From Flavobacterium sp. KACC 22763 (GTDB taxonomy: Bacteria > Bacteroidota > Bacteroidia > Flavobacteriales > Flavobacteriaceae), in assembly GCF_028736155.1 (NCBI RefSeq), contig NZ_CP117879.1:2976001-3040000 (forward strand): a stretch of 64,000 nt of DNA, in the 5' to 3' direction. Both the position numbers and the translations under genes were made by a program. Shown here one piece after another: positions 17,657 through 24,970 of the stretch. Within the stretch, counting starts at the first letter, position 1. Every line of letters begins with the position of its first letter. Under the pieces are notes generated by a model. It was not told where the DNA came from. It saw only the letters and a program-made list of their open reading frames with translations, and did no database searches.

Positions 17657-20119
17657 ATGAGCCATAAAAAAAAGGAACATTATTTTCTTTCCGAAGGTGG
17701 AGAAATGGGAGAATTAATTCGTTCTACAGATTGGAGCAAAACCTCTTTGGGTGATCCCGAAAAATGGCCGCAAAGTTTGAAAACAATGACCGCAATGATG
17801 CTCGGCAATCCGTTTGGAATGTACATTGCGTGGGGAAAAAATTACATTCAATTATACAACGATGCTTTTCGTCCTATTCTTGGCACTTCAAAACATCCTG
17901 ATGCTTTGGGCGGAAGTTCTAAAGATACATTTGCAGAAATCTGGGATACCATCGGACCAATGTTTTCTGATGTTATGAAAGGACATGCTGTGAGTTTTCC
18001 TGATTTTAAAGTTCCTTTGCATCGAAATGGCTATACAGAAGATTGTTTTTTTGATTTTTCGTATAGCCCCATAAAAGTAGAAGACGGTTCTATTGGCGGA
18101 ATTCTCGTTACAGTTATCGAAACCACCGAAAAGAAAATTGTTGCAGATGCTTTACAGGAAAGTAATGCCCGATTTGTCAATAATATTATGCAGGCTCCTG
18201 TGGCAATGTGCATTTTTAGAGGTGAAAATCATGTTGTTGAAATTGCCAACGAACAAATGCTTCGTCTTTGGAACGCAAAAGCAGAAAACATAATCAACAA
18301 ACCTATTTTTGAGGCTCTTCCTAAATTGAAAAAACAAGGACTTGATGAAATTCTTCAAAGCGTTTTTATCTCTGGCAAAAAAGTCGTTACAGAAGAACTT
18401 TTTGTTCCTTTAAATAGAAATGGTCAAACCGAAAACACTTATATTAATTTTGTTTACGAAGCTTTAAGAGAAGCAGATGGCACTATTTCTGGCGTTGCCG
18501 CAATTGCCACAGAAGTTACTGCTCAAGTCTTGGCTCGTACAAAAGTAGAAGAAAGCGAGAAGAGATTCAGATTGCTTACTGAAAGTATTCCGCAATTAAT
18601 ATGGGAAACCGATGCCGATGGAAATGCTCTTTTCACTTCTGGAAGATGGCTTGAATATACTGGAATTGAACCTGGAATAGAAGGATCATGGCAGAAAATG
18701 ATTCACCCCGACGATTTCGAAGAAAATATCAAAATCTGGCAGCATTCACTCGCAACGGGAGAAATGTACCGCTGTGACGTGAGAATGCGTAGAAAAGATG
18801 GCTCATACCGATGGCATACAGTTATTGGAGAGCCCGTATTTGGCCCCGATAATAAAATTGTAAAATGGGTCGGTGCCTTTACTGATATTCATACCGAGAA
18901 AGCTTTTACACATGAACTTGAACAGCAGGTTACAGCCAGAACTAGAGAACTAATCCAGATTAATGAATCGCTTCGTAAAAGTGAGGAGCGTTACCATTTG
19001 ATGGTAGAAGAGGTTCAGGAATATGCTATTTTATATTTGAATAGCCATGGTATTATTGAAAATTGGAATACTGGTGCCGAAAAAATAAAAGGCTATAAAG
19101 CCGAAGAAATCATCGGAAAGTATTTTGCTGTGTTTTATACCGAAAAAGACCAGAAAAACAATCTTCCACAAAAACTGCTGCAAACTGCGAGAGAAAAAGG
19201 AAAAGTTATACATGAAGGCTGGCGCGCACGTAAAGACGGAAGTCTATTTTGGGCAAGTGTTGTAATAACAGCCGTTCATAATAAACAAAAAGAAGTTATT
19301 GGTTTCTCTAAAGTAACACACGATTTAACCGAAAAAAAGAAAGACGAAGACAAACTAAGAATGAATGCATTAGAACTGGCTCAAAAAAACAATGAGTTAG
19401 AAGAAATGAACAAAGAACTCCAGTCTTTTGCCTATATTTCAAGTCATGATTTGCAGGAACCGCTGAGAAAAATACAGACTTTTGCTTCTCAGATTATTGA
19501 GAAAGAAGCTGAAAATTTATCAGAAAACGGAAAAGATAAATTTAAAAGAATGCAAAACGCTGCACAGCGAATGCAGACTTTGATTAATGATTTATTAGCT
19601 TATTCTAGAACAAACGTTCAAGAACGTATTTTTATAAAAACAGATCTTGCCCAAATTATAAATGAGGTAAAAGAAGATTTAACCGAAGAATTGGATCAGA
19701 AAAGTGCTGTAATTGAAATTGAACAAAGTGTTGCAGTTAATATTATTCCGTTTCAATTCAAACAACTATTGTATAACCTTATCAGTAATTCGCTAAAATT
19801 CTCAAATCCTGATATTCCGATTGTAATTAAAATTAGAAGTAAAATTGCTTTAGGGAAAGATTTAGAAAATGAAAAACTGATTCCTACCAAAAAATATTGC
19901 CACATAGAAGTTTCAGATAACGGAATTGGTTTTGAAGCACAATACAACAAAAAAATATTCGAAGTTTTCCAGCGCCTCCACGGCAGAGATCGTTACAATG
20001 GAACTGGAATCGGGCTGGCAATTGTGAAAAAGATTATTGAAAACCATAACGGAATCATCACTGCTTCGGGTATTCAGAATCAAGGAGCTTCTTTTGATAT
20101 TTATATTCCTGCAAAATAA
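17657..20119 (+). CDS. Multi-PAS sensor histidine kinase
   Basis: About 820 residues, without membrane helices, so cytoplasmic. The ATG at 17657 (MSHKKKEHYF) is preferred over the in-frame TTG at 17651. The N-terminal PAS-like domain is of the GELIRSTDWSKTSLGDPEKWPQ type. Three more PAS domains follow (about 165-290, 300-425 and 450-570; WQKMIHPDDFEENI and KDGSYRWHTVIGEP mark the third PAS/PAC). Then come a coiled coil, HisKA with H in YISSHDLQEPLRKI, and HATPase with NLISNSLKFS, DNGIGF and GTGIGLAIVKKI. It is probably a cytoplasmic redox, light or ligand sensor; no chromophore Cys motif is evident. Its partner is the adjacent receiver protein. Confidence 0.93.
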   Translation: MSHKKKEHYFLSEGGEMGELIRSTDWSKTSLGDPEKWPQSLKTMTAMMLGNPFGMYIAWGKNYIQLYNDAFRPILGTSKHPDALGGSSKDTFAEIWDTIGPMFSDVMKGHAVSFPDFKVPLHRNGYTEDCFFDFSYSPIKVEDGSIGGILVTVIETTEKKIVADALQESNARFVNNIMQAPVAMCIFRGENHVVEIANEQMLRLWNAKAENIINKPIFEALPKLKKQGLDEILQSVFISGKKVVTEELFVPLNRNGQTENTYINFVYEALREADGTISGVAAIATEVTAQVLARTKVEESEKRFRLLTESIPQLIWETDADGNALFTSGRWLEYTGIEPGIEGSWQKMIHPDDFEENIKIWQHSLATGEMYRCDVRMRRKDGSYRWHTVIGEPVFGPDNKIVKWVGAFTDIHTEKAFTHELEQQVTARTRELIQINESLRKSEERYHLMVEEVQEYAILYLNSHGIIENWNTGAEKIKGYKAEEIIGKYFAVFYTEKDQKNNLPQKLLQTAREKGKVIHEGWRARKDGSLFWASVVITAVHNKQKEVIGFSKVTHDLTEKKKDEDKLRMNALELAQKNNELEEMNKELQSFAYISSHDLQEPLRKIQTFASQIIEKEAENLSENGKDKFKRMQNAAQRMQTLINDLLAYSRTNVQERIFIKTDLAQIINEVKEDLTEELDQKSAVIEIEQSVAVNIIPFQFKQLLYNLISNSLKFSNPDIPIVIKIRSKIALGKDLENEKLIPTKKYCHIEVSDNGIGFEAQYNKKIFEVFQRLHGRDRYNGTGIGLAIVKKIIENHNGIITASGIQNQGASFDIYIPAK

Positions 20120-20165
20120 AAGTTTCTCAAATTTCAAATTTCAAATTCTAAACTCCAAATTCCAT

Positions 20166-20203
20166 AAAAAAACGGAAACTGCAAATAAGCGGTTTCCGTT
20201 TTT
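20166..20203. terminator. Bidirectional intrinsic terminator
   Basis: Perfect arms AAAAACGGAAAC / GTTTCCGTTTTT with A- and T-runs at both sides lie between the convergent kinase and lipocalin-like genes. Confidence 0.85.
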
Positions 20204-20241
20204 CCATTTCAAAGGAAATTGAAATTATCACAAAACAAATT

Positions 20242-20658
20242 TTATCTAGTATAAACAGTAATTACACCTGTTGTTTTGTCTTTAATTTTTAGCTCTTTGT
20301 TGGTAAGATTCATGATATCGCTAGTAGAACTTACATTTCCAACAGTAATAGTCAAATCGTTATGAGATCTTACATAAGTACCCGTAGTTTCTGTCAAAGC
20401 ACAATTACTTCCATCATAATCACCAATAACTGCTGCATTACTTAATCTTAAGTCTAAATAATCTCTGTTGCATCCTGCTTGATTCTGCGGAGCATCAACT
20501 AACACTTCCTGTCCATTAACAATTGTTCCTGTCTGGCTTAGATTATATTTCCCTTGAATTGGAACTATTGTTTCTCCTTCATTATCGTCGTTACTACAAG
20601 AGGTTACGAACATTCCCGCGCTTAAGGCTAATACGAATAAAAAGTTTCTATTTTTCAT
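20242..20658 (-). CDS. Lipocalin-like lipoprotein
   Basis: A 138-residue protein. A lipoprotein signal ends FVTSC (Cys21), followed by the acidic stretch SNDDNEGE, common after the lipobox in surface-exported Bacteroidota lipoproteins. The remainder (IQGKYNLSQTG... DYLDLRLSNAAVIGDYDGSNCALTETTGTYVRSHNDLTITV) has the strand pattern of lipocalin-like / META-type small barrels of this phylum. The ligand is unknown. It is monocistronic. Confidence 0.7.
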   Translation of the reverse strand: MKNRNFLFVLALSAGMFVTSCSNDDNEGETIVPIQGKYNLSQTGTIVNGQEVLVDAPQNQAGCNRDYLDLRLSNAAVIGDYDGSNCALTETTGTYVRSHNDLTITVGNVSSTSDIMNLTNKELKIKDKTTGVITVYTR

Positions 20659-20771
20659 GATTTCTTTGTTTTTTATTAATTTAATTCAATAATGCTAAAT
20701 TAAAAGTATATACTTACAAAAAATTTCATGATTCTGCGAATATTTTACATAAATCGCATTTTAATAGTTTT

Positions 20772-21875
20772 TTACTTTTTTACATATTTATTCAAAATAT
20801 ATCTCGTTACAGGTTTTAAAGAGCTATTATTCTCAGGATGTCTTCCATGTCCATTAAAGAAGTCTATTCCATTTGCTGTTTTGCCATACCAGACAATAGC
20901 TTCTCCATTTTTGTCAAAAAATGGCGTCGTGTCACATACTTTTATCTTTTTTAAATCAAAAACAGTTTTATCAAAAGGTTCTACAACATTAAAACTTCCT
21001 AAACCATTCACTTCCAAATCACAACTTACTTTTTCATAATGATCGCTTGACCATTGCATACATTGTTTTTGAAAGAAGGCAAAATAGACCACACCTCCAA
21101 TTGAGCAAAAAATTAAAACAGTAATCATTGCTGTTTTTCCTAATCGCTTTAGAAAATTTTCAAATAGGAGTTGCCTCATTCTCCTAAAAAACTTTTCTCT
21201 CTTTGTTTCGGATTTCTGTGATTCAGGATCATTCCATTTAGATTGATCTCTTTTAACATCATCAATCTCTTTAAAATTTACTTCAGATTTAGTAGTCTTT
21301 ACATTTTCTTGTCCTACTCTATTAAAAGCATAACTGTCGTTGGTAATAAATGGCAGAGGTACGTATGGTTTTTCTTTTTCTTCTTCCTCATTTTTCGAAC
21401 TAGGAAGTTTTTCGATGTCGGCATCATTACTAAAACCAACAGAAGAAAATTCAGGTTTATAATGTTTGGTGTCTCTTAACTCTTCAATCAATTTCAAATT
21501 CTCTGGATCAATTTCTTTTCTAAATTTATTAAAAGGTCTAGGATTAAAATCTACCAAAATTGCTGCCATATCAACAACATCGATTTTATCTGGATCTGTT
21601 TCTCCTTTAAAAAATTTTTCTACTGGTCTAAATAGATCAGTCTCTTGCTTAAACTTTTTTTTTGCACTAATATCAAAAGAAAGCCCAAGTAAAGAATTGA
21701 ACACATTCAAATCATTTGAATGCATATCATTATTCGCAAATTTTTCCCAACATAACTTATTTAGTTTTCCTCTTGTTGGAGCGTTCAAAAAATAAAAGTC
21801 ATCACCATTTTTTACTTCTTCATATTTTTCTTTAATGGCTTTTTTATATAAATCTTCCAAAGTATTGTTATTCAT
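20772..21875 (-). CDS. Module A single-pass membrane protein, unknown family
   Basis: I chose the ATG at 21875 (MNNNTLEDLYKKA) because its paralogue at 29634-30263 begins at the same point; an in-frame ATG lies at 21884. The N-terminal domain (about 1-130) has YKKAIKEKYEE, RGKLNKLCWEKF, LFRPVEKFFKGETDPDKIDVVDMAAILVDF and PRPFNKF. A charged, Glu/Lys-rich linker follows, then one membrane helix (about 250-272, MITVLIFCSIGGVVYFAFF) and a C-terminal domain of about 95 residues with two Cys and HGRHPENNSS. Topology: cytoplasmic N-domain, periplasmic C-domain. I recognise no Pfam family. It is divergent from the lipoprotein/kinase operon of module A and likely part of the same system. Confidence 0.85.
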   Translation of the reverse strand: MNNNTLEDLYKKAIKEKYEEVKNGDDFYFLNAPTRGKLNKLCWEKFANNDMHSNDLNVFNSLLGLSFDISAKKKFKQETDLFRPVEKFFKGETDPDKIDVVDMAAILVDFNPRPFNKFRKEIDPENLKLIEELRDTKHYKPEFSSVGFSNDADIEKLPSSKNEEEEKEKPYVPLPFITNDSYAFNRVGQENVKTTKSEVNFKEIDDVKRDQSKWNDPESQKSETKREKFFRRMRQLLFENFLKRLGKTAMITVLIFCSIGGVVYFAFFQKQCMQWSSDHYEKVSCDLEVNGLGSFNVVEPFDKTVFDLKKIKVCDTTPFFDKNGEAIVWYGKTANGIDFFNGHGRHPENNSSLKPVTRYILNKYVKK

Positions 21876-21940
21876 AGGCTTCATTTTTTTGGGTTTTTAA
21901 GGATTTATAAGGATCAATAGGGATTTTATAAAACTTAATC

Positions 21941-21992
21941 GGAAATCCCGGAAATCCGTATCAACACAGGCTCAAAACCATTGTTACTTTGC
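21941..21992 (+). promoter_or_regulatory. Module A promoter with tandem GGAAATCCC boxes
   Basis: Two adjacent 9-base boxes, GGAAATCCC (21941-21949) and GGAAATCCG (21950-21958), are followed 25 bases later by TTACTTTGC (21984-21992), a -7-like element. No TTG lies at -33, which fits an activator-dependent promoter. Module B has the same arrangement at 30539-30591. Confidence 0.6.
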
Positions 21993-22059
21993 CTCAACAA
22001 AATTAGTTAGCGCTTTGATCTGCAGGTCAAAACAAATGTACAAAACTAGTTTAGTCAAC

Positions 22060-22170
22060 GAGTATGGAAAACCGTAAGATAGATTCTATCTGGGAAGTAT
22101 AGATGAAAATCTTACGGCCCTACATACTCCTCACTTCCCATCAAATGGCATAATTCAGAAAAGTTCTGAA
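22060..22170 (+). ncRNA. Structured leader RNA, module A (candidate pseudoknot)
   Basis: Paired elements read from the sequence: P1 GAGTATG (22060-22066) with CATACTC (22123-22129); P2 CCGTAAGAT (22072-22080) with ATCTTACGG (22109-22117); P3 TCTAT (22085-22089) with ATAGA (22099-22103). A pseudoknot joins GGGAAGT in the P3 loop (22092-22098) to ACTTCCC (22133-22139), and P4 is TTCAGA (22154-22159) with TCTGAA (22165-22170). CAGCAATGCCTAT follows just before the lipoprotein start. Module B (30656-30778) keeps every helix with compensatory changes. It may be a cis-acting leader or a separately acting small RNA. Confidence 0.75.
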
Positions 22171-22205
22171 CAGCAATGCCTATAACCAATCTAAAAAATT
22201 CAATT

Positions 22206-22394
22206 ATGAAAAAGATTTTTTTATGGGGAGCATTTACCCTGTTGACAACTACATTATTTTCTTGCACTGCTGATGAATTCGAAACAGCTAAAGACAAAAC
22301 GGAAGTAAAAAAGGATACAGCTCCGGCGAAAGATATGCAGGCTACCGGACCAGACGACGATCCAGTTGTGGTGCCACCACCGCCAAAAAAATAA
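22206..22394 (+). CDS. Small Pro-rich lipoprotein of module A
   Basis: 62 residues. The ATG at 22206 gives a direct lipoprotein signal, MKKIFLWGAFTLLTTTLFSC, with the acylated Cys at 20. The mature part has only 43 residues: C-TADEFET, a Lys/Asp/Ala stretch, then ATGPDDDP and a PPPPKK end. It has no folded domain and looks like a tethered flexible peptide. The homologue in module B (30817-30999) keeps CTxDE(F/Y)ET, the Gly-Pro-Asp region and a Pro-rich Lys-containing end. Its start lies 35 bases after the structured leader and its stop 48 bases before the hairpin at the kinase start. It could be a ligand or accessory of the kinase (inference). Confidence 0.85.
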   Translation: MKKIFLWGAFTLLTTTLFSCTADEFETAKDKTEVKKDTAPAKDMQATGPDDDPVVVPPPPKK

Positions 22395-22442
22395 TTTAAA
22401 ATTTTGGAAAAAAAACTGTAGTTTATAATAAATTACTATTTT

Positions 22443-22481
22443 CGGGGAAAGTAAGATTTATGTTACGATCCCCGTTTTTTT
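22443..22481 (+). terminator. Terminator-like hairpin containing the kinase start codon, module A
   Basis: Arms CGGGGA / TCCCCG (22443-22448, 22469-22474) and GTAA / TTAC (22451-22454, 22463-22466) are separated by a 2x2 internal loop. An 8-base loop holds ATG (22460-22462), and seven T follow at 22475-22481. The T-run encodes the Phe-Phe of MLRSPFF. Equivalent hairpins precede both other kinases (31039, 32901). Confidence 0.7.
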
Positions 22482-24154
22482 ATCTGCTAATCATTCTCTT
22501 TTTCTTTTCTTGCAAAGAAAAAACAATTGCACCTGCTAAAGTAGACCTCAACCGTGAGAAAGCTTTTAAATTAAGAGATTTAGGCATTACTAATCTGCAA
22601 AACAAAAATTACAACAGTGCTTTTTTCAATTTTAATAAATCAAAATTAGATTTTGAAATTTTAAAAGACAGCGCCAATATCGTTTACAATTTAATTCAGA
22701 TGGCTTCTATCCAACAGATAAATGGGGATTATTATGGAAGCAAAGAAACACTTACAGAAGCTCTTCCATATGTCAAAAAGAAAGATATTTATACGGTTTC
22801 CATAAATAATTTTTTCGGAATTGCAGACAAAGAACTCGCACTTTATGATGATGCTATTTATTATTACAACGAGGCAATAAAAGATGCTGAAAATAATGTT
22901 TCTAAATTTTCTCCTCTAAATAATATTGCTGTCATTTACATTGAACAGAAAAAGTATGAAAAAGCAATTCAGATTTTAGAATCGATTTTAAATGAAAACC
23001 AAATTTCAAAAACAAGTAAAGCACGTGTTTTAGACAATCTGGGTTTTACCTATTTTAAAATTGGCAATACAGATAAGGGACTCGCTTTAATGCAGGAAGG
23101 CCTTAAAATTAGAAATGAAGCTCAGGATTTATACGGCATTATCGGAAGCAATCTTCACCTCGCTCAATATTACTCAAAATTCAATATTCAGAAATCAAAT
23201 GCATATGCCACAAAAGCATACGAAATTGCGACAAAACTGCGTAGTATCGACGAGCGCTTAAAAGCATTATCTTTTCTCATTTCAAACGATTCTGAAGCTC
23301 AAAATGCTTATGCTCAAAAATTTATTTTTTTAAACGACAGCATAATAAAAGTTCGAAACAATTTTAAAAACAAATTTGCCCGAATTAAATACGACTCAAA
23401 AAAAGAAAAGGAAGAAAACCAAAAACTTCGTTTAGAGAATGTAGAGAATGAAGTTGCTCTGCAAAAAGCCGAAAATCAAAAAATATTATTTCTTTCTGGA
23501 TTCATTATTCTCTGTATTGTTTTATTTTTTGTAAAGAAAAATCATCAAAACAAAACTAGAACCATAAAACTAAAAACAGCTTATGATACTGAAACCCGAA
23601 TTGCCAAAGACATTCACGACGAACTAGCCAATGATGTTTTTAACACCATTACTTTCACCCAGACACAACCATTAGAAATTGAAAATACGAAGGAAACTTT
23701 AATTCAAAAACTAGATCATATTTATGCGCGAGTACGTGGTATTTCGAGAGAGAATAATACTATCGACACCAAGACCAATTTTGCATCTAACTTAAAAGAA
23801 ATGCTTTCTACTTACAATAGTGACCATACCAACGTTATTATTAACAATATCGAAAAAGTAAATTGGCATTTGGTTGATGAGTTTAAAAAAGTTACGATTC
23901 ATAGAATTCTACAGGAATTGATGGTTAATATGAAAAAGCACAGTCAAGCATCAATAGTTGTAGTAAAATTTGAAAGCAACGGAAAAACAGTATTTATAGA
24001 TTATACCGATAATGGCAAAGGAGCCGATAAAAATAAAATTATAAAAAATGGCTTGCAAAATATGGAAAACCGTATTTTGGCCATAAAAGGAACTATTACT
24101 TTTGACACTAAACCCGATAAAGGTTTTAAAGTAAAAATAACAATGTCTAAATAA
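22460..24154 (+). CDS. Lipobox-TPR sensor histidine kinase A
   Basis: 564 residues. The N-terminus MLRSPFFYLLIILFFFSC ends in a lipobox-like FFSC (Cys18). TPR-type helical repeats (about 35-290, e.g. DDAIYYYNEAI, KYEKAIQILESIL, LDNLGFTYFKIGNTDKGLALM) are followed by a coiled coil (300-340) and a membrane helix (342-358). The transmitter has H386 in RIAKDIHDELANDVF (HisKA_3-like dimerisation helix) and an ATPase domain with N490, DNGKG (517-521) and GLQNMENR. The TPR part would be periplasmic and the kinase cytoplasmic. It overlaps a conserved hairpin at its start and is followed after 6 bases by its likely response regulator. Confidence 0.92.
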   Translation: MLRSPFFYLLIILFFFSCKEKTIAPAKVDLNREKAFKLRDLGITNLQNKNYNSAFFNFNKSKLDFEILKDSANIVYNLIQMASIQQINGDYYGSKETLTEALPYVKKKDIYTVSINNFFGIADKELALYDDAIYYYNEAIKDAENNVSKFSPLNNIAVIYIEQKKYEKAIQILESILNENQISKTSKARVLDNLGFTYFKIGNTDKGLALMQEGLKIRNEAQDLYGIIGSNLHLAQYYSKFNIQKSNAYATKAYEIATKLRSIDERLKALSFLISNDSEAQNAYAQKFIFLNDSIIKVRNNFKNKFARIKYDSKKEKEENQKLRLENVENEVALQKAENQKILFLSGFIILCIVLFFVKKNHQNKTRTIKLKTAYDTETRIAKDIHDELANDVFNTITFTQTQPLEIENTKETLIQKLDHIYARVRGISRENNTIDTKTNFASNLKEMLSTYNSDHTNVIINNIEKVNWHLVDEFKKVTIHRILQELMVNMKKHSQASIVVVKFESNGKTVFIDYTDNGKGADKNKIIKNGLQNMENRILAIKGTITFDTKPDKGFKVKITMSK

Positions 24155-24160
24155 AAGCCT

Positions 24161-24829
24161 ATGTTTAAAAAAGTAATAATAGCCGAGGATTTTGAAGAAT
24201 TCAATTTAGCTGTACAACAAACTTTGAATGATTTCAACATTGTCAATTTTCAGCATGCGAAATATTGTGACGATGCCTTTCTTAAAATAAGAAAAGCGAT
24301 TCAGGATAATGAGCCATACGATTTATTGATTAGCGATCTTTCGTTTAAAAAAGACCATCGTGAAGTAAAAATCGGCAGCGGTGATGAGCTGATTCGAAAA
24401 GTTCGTGAACTGCAGCCTGAGATTAAAATCATCGCCTACTCTATCGAAGATAAAAGTGCTCGTATAAAATCACTTTTTGAAGATTCAGAAATTAACGCTT
24501 TTGTTCTAAAAGGCAGAAATAGTATTGAGGATCTCAAAAAAGCATTGACCATAATTTCGTCTTCCGATCAAAAATTTATTTCGCAAGAAGTTGCTTCTGC
24601 GCTTCAGGAAAAAGGCAATTACGAAATAGACGATGTAGATATTAAAATCTTAAAATATTTATCTGACGGAACATCTCAAGATGAGATTATAGAAATATTT
24701 AAAAGCAATGATATAAAACCAAATAGCAAAAGTGCTATGGAAAAAAGATTAGCAAAGCTAAAAGACTTTTTTAAAGCTAATAATACCATTCATTTGGTTT
24801 CGATCACAAAAGATATGGGAATAATTTAA
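24161..24829 (+). CDS. Response regulator with C-terminal helix-turn-helix
   Basis: 222 residues. The receiver domain (about 1-130) has acidic pair E9-D10, phospho-acceptor D59 in LLISDLSF, and K117 in AFVLKGRNS. The C-terminal part (about 150-205) has IDDVDIKILKYLSDGTSQDEIIEIFKSNDIKPNSKSAMEKRLAKLKDFF. This is a NarL/LuxR-like helix-turn-helix in an atypical form, consistent with a partner of HisKA_3 kinases. It starts 6 bases after kinase A. It is the only response regulator with an output domain in the window, so it may serve kinases A, B and C and bind the GGGAATTCC-like boxes (inference). Confidence 0.88.
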   Translation: MFKKVIIAEDFEEFNLAVQQTLNDFNIVNFQHAKYCDDAFLKIRKAIQDNEPYDLLISDLSFKKDHREVKIGSGDELIRKVRELQPEIKIIAYSIEDKSARIKSLFEDSEINAFVLKGRNSIEDLKKALTIISSSDQKFISQEVASALQEKGNYEIDDVDIKILKYLSDGTSQDEIIEIFKSNDIKPNSKSAMEKRLAKLKDFFKANNTIHLVSITKDMGII

Positions 24830-24850
24830 GTTCCTTTTTCACTTATTATT

Positions 24851-24874
24851 AAAGCTCCTTTGGGAGCTTTTTTT
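24851..24874 (+). terminator. Intrinsic terminator of module A operon
   Basis: AAAGCTCC / GGAGCTTT with a TTTG loop and a T-run follows the response regulator stop by 21 bases. Confidence 0.85.
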
Positions 24875-24970
24875 ATTTCCAAAAATTAAAATATCGGATT
24901 ATGGTTTTCCGTAAAATACTGGTTTTGATTGGTTTTACTTTTGAGGTTATCAATTTAAAACTACAAACCT

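Noticed and set aside
22112-22297. Minus-strand frame through the leader RNA and mini-lipoprotein
   Set aside because: It runs antisense to the conserved RNA and lipoprotein; no homologous frame exists in module B.
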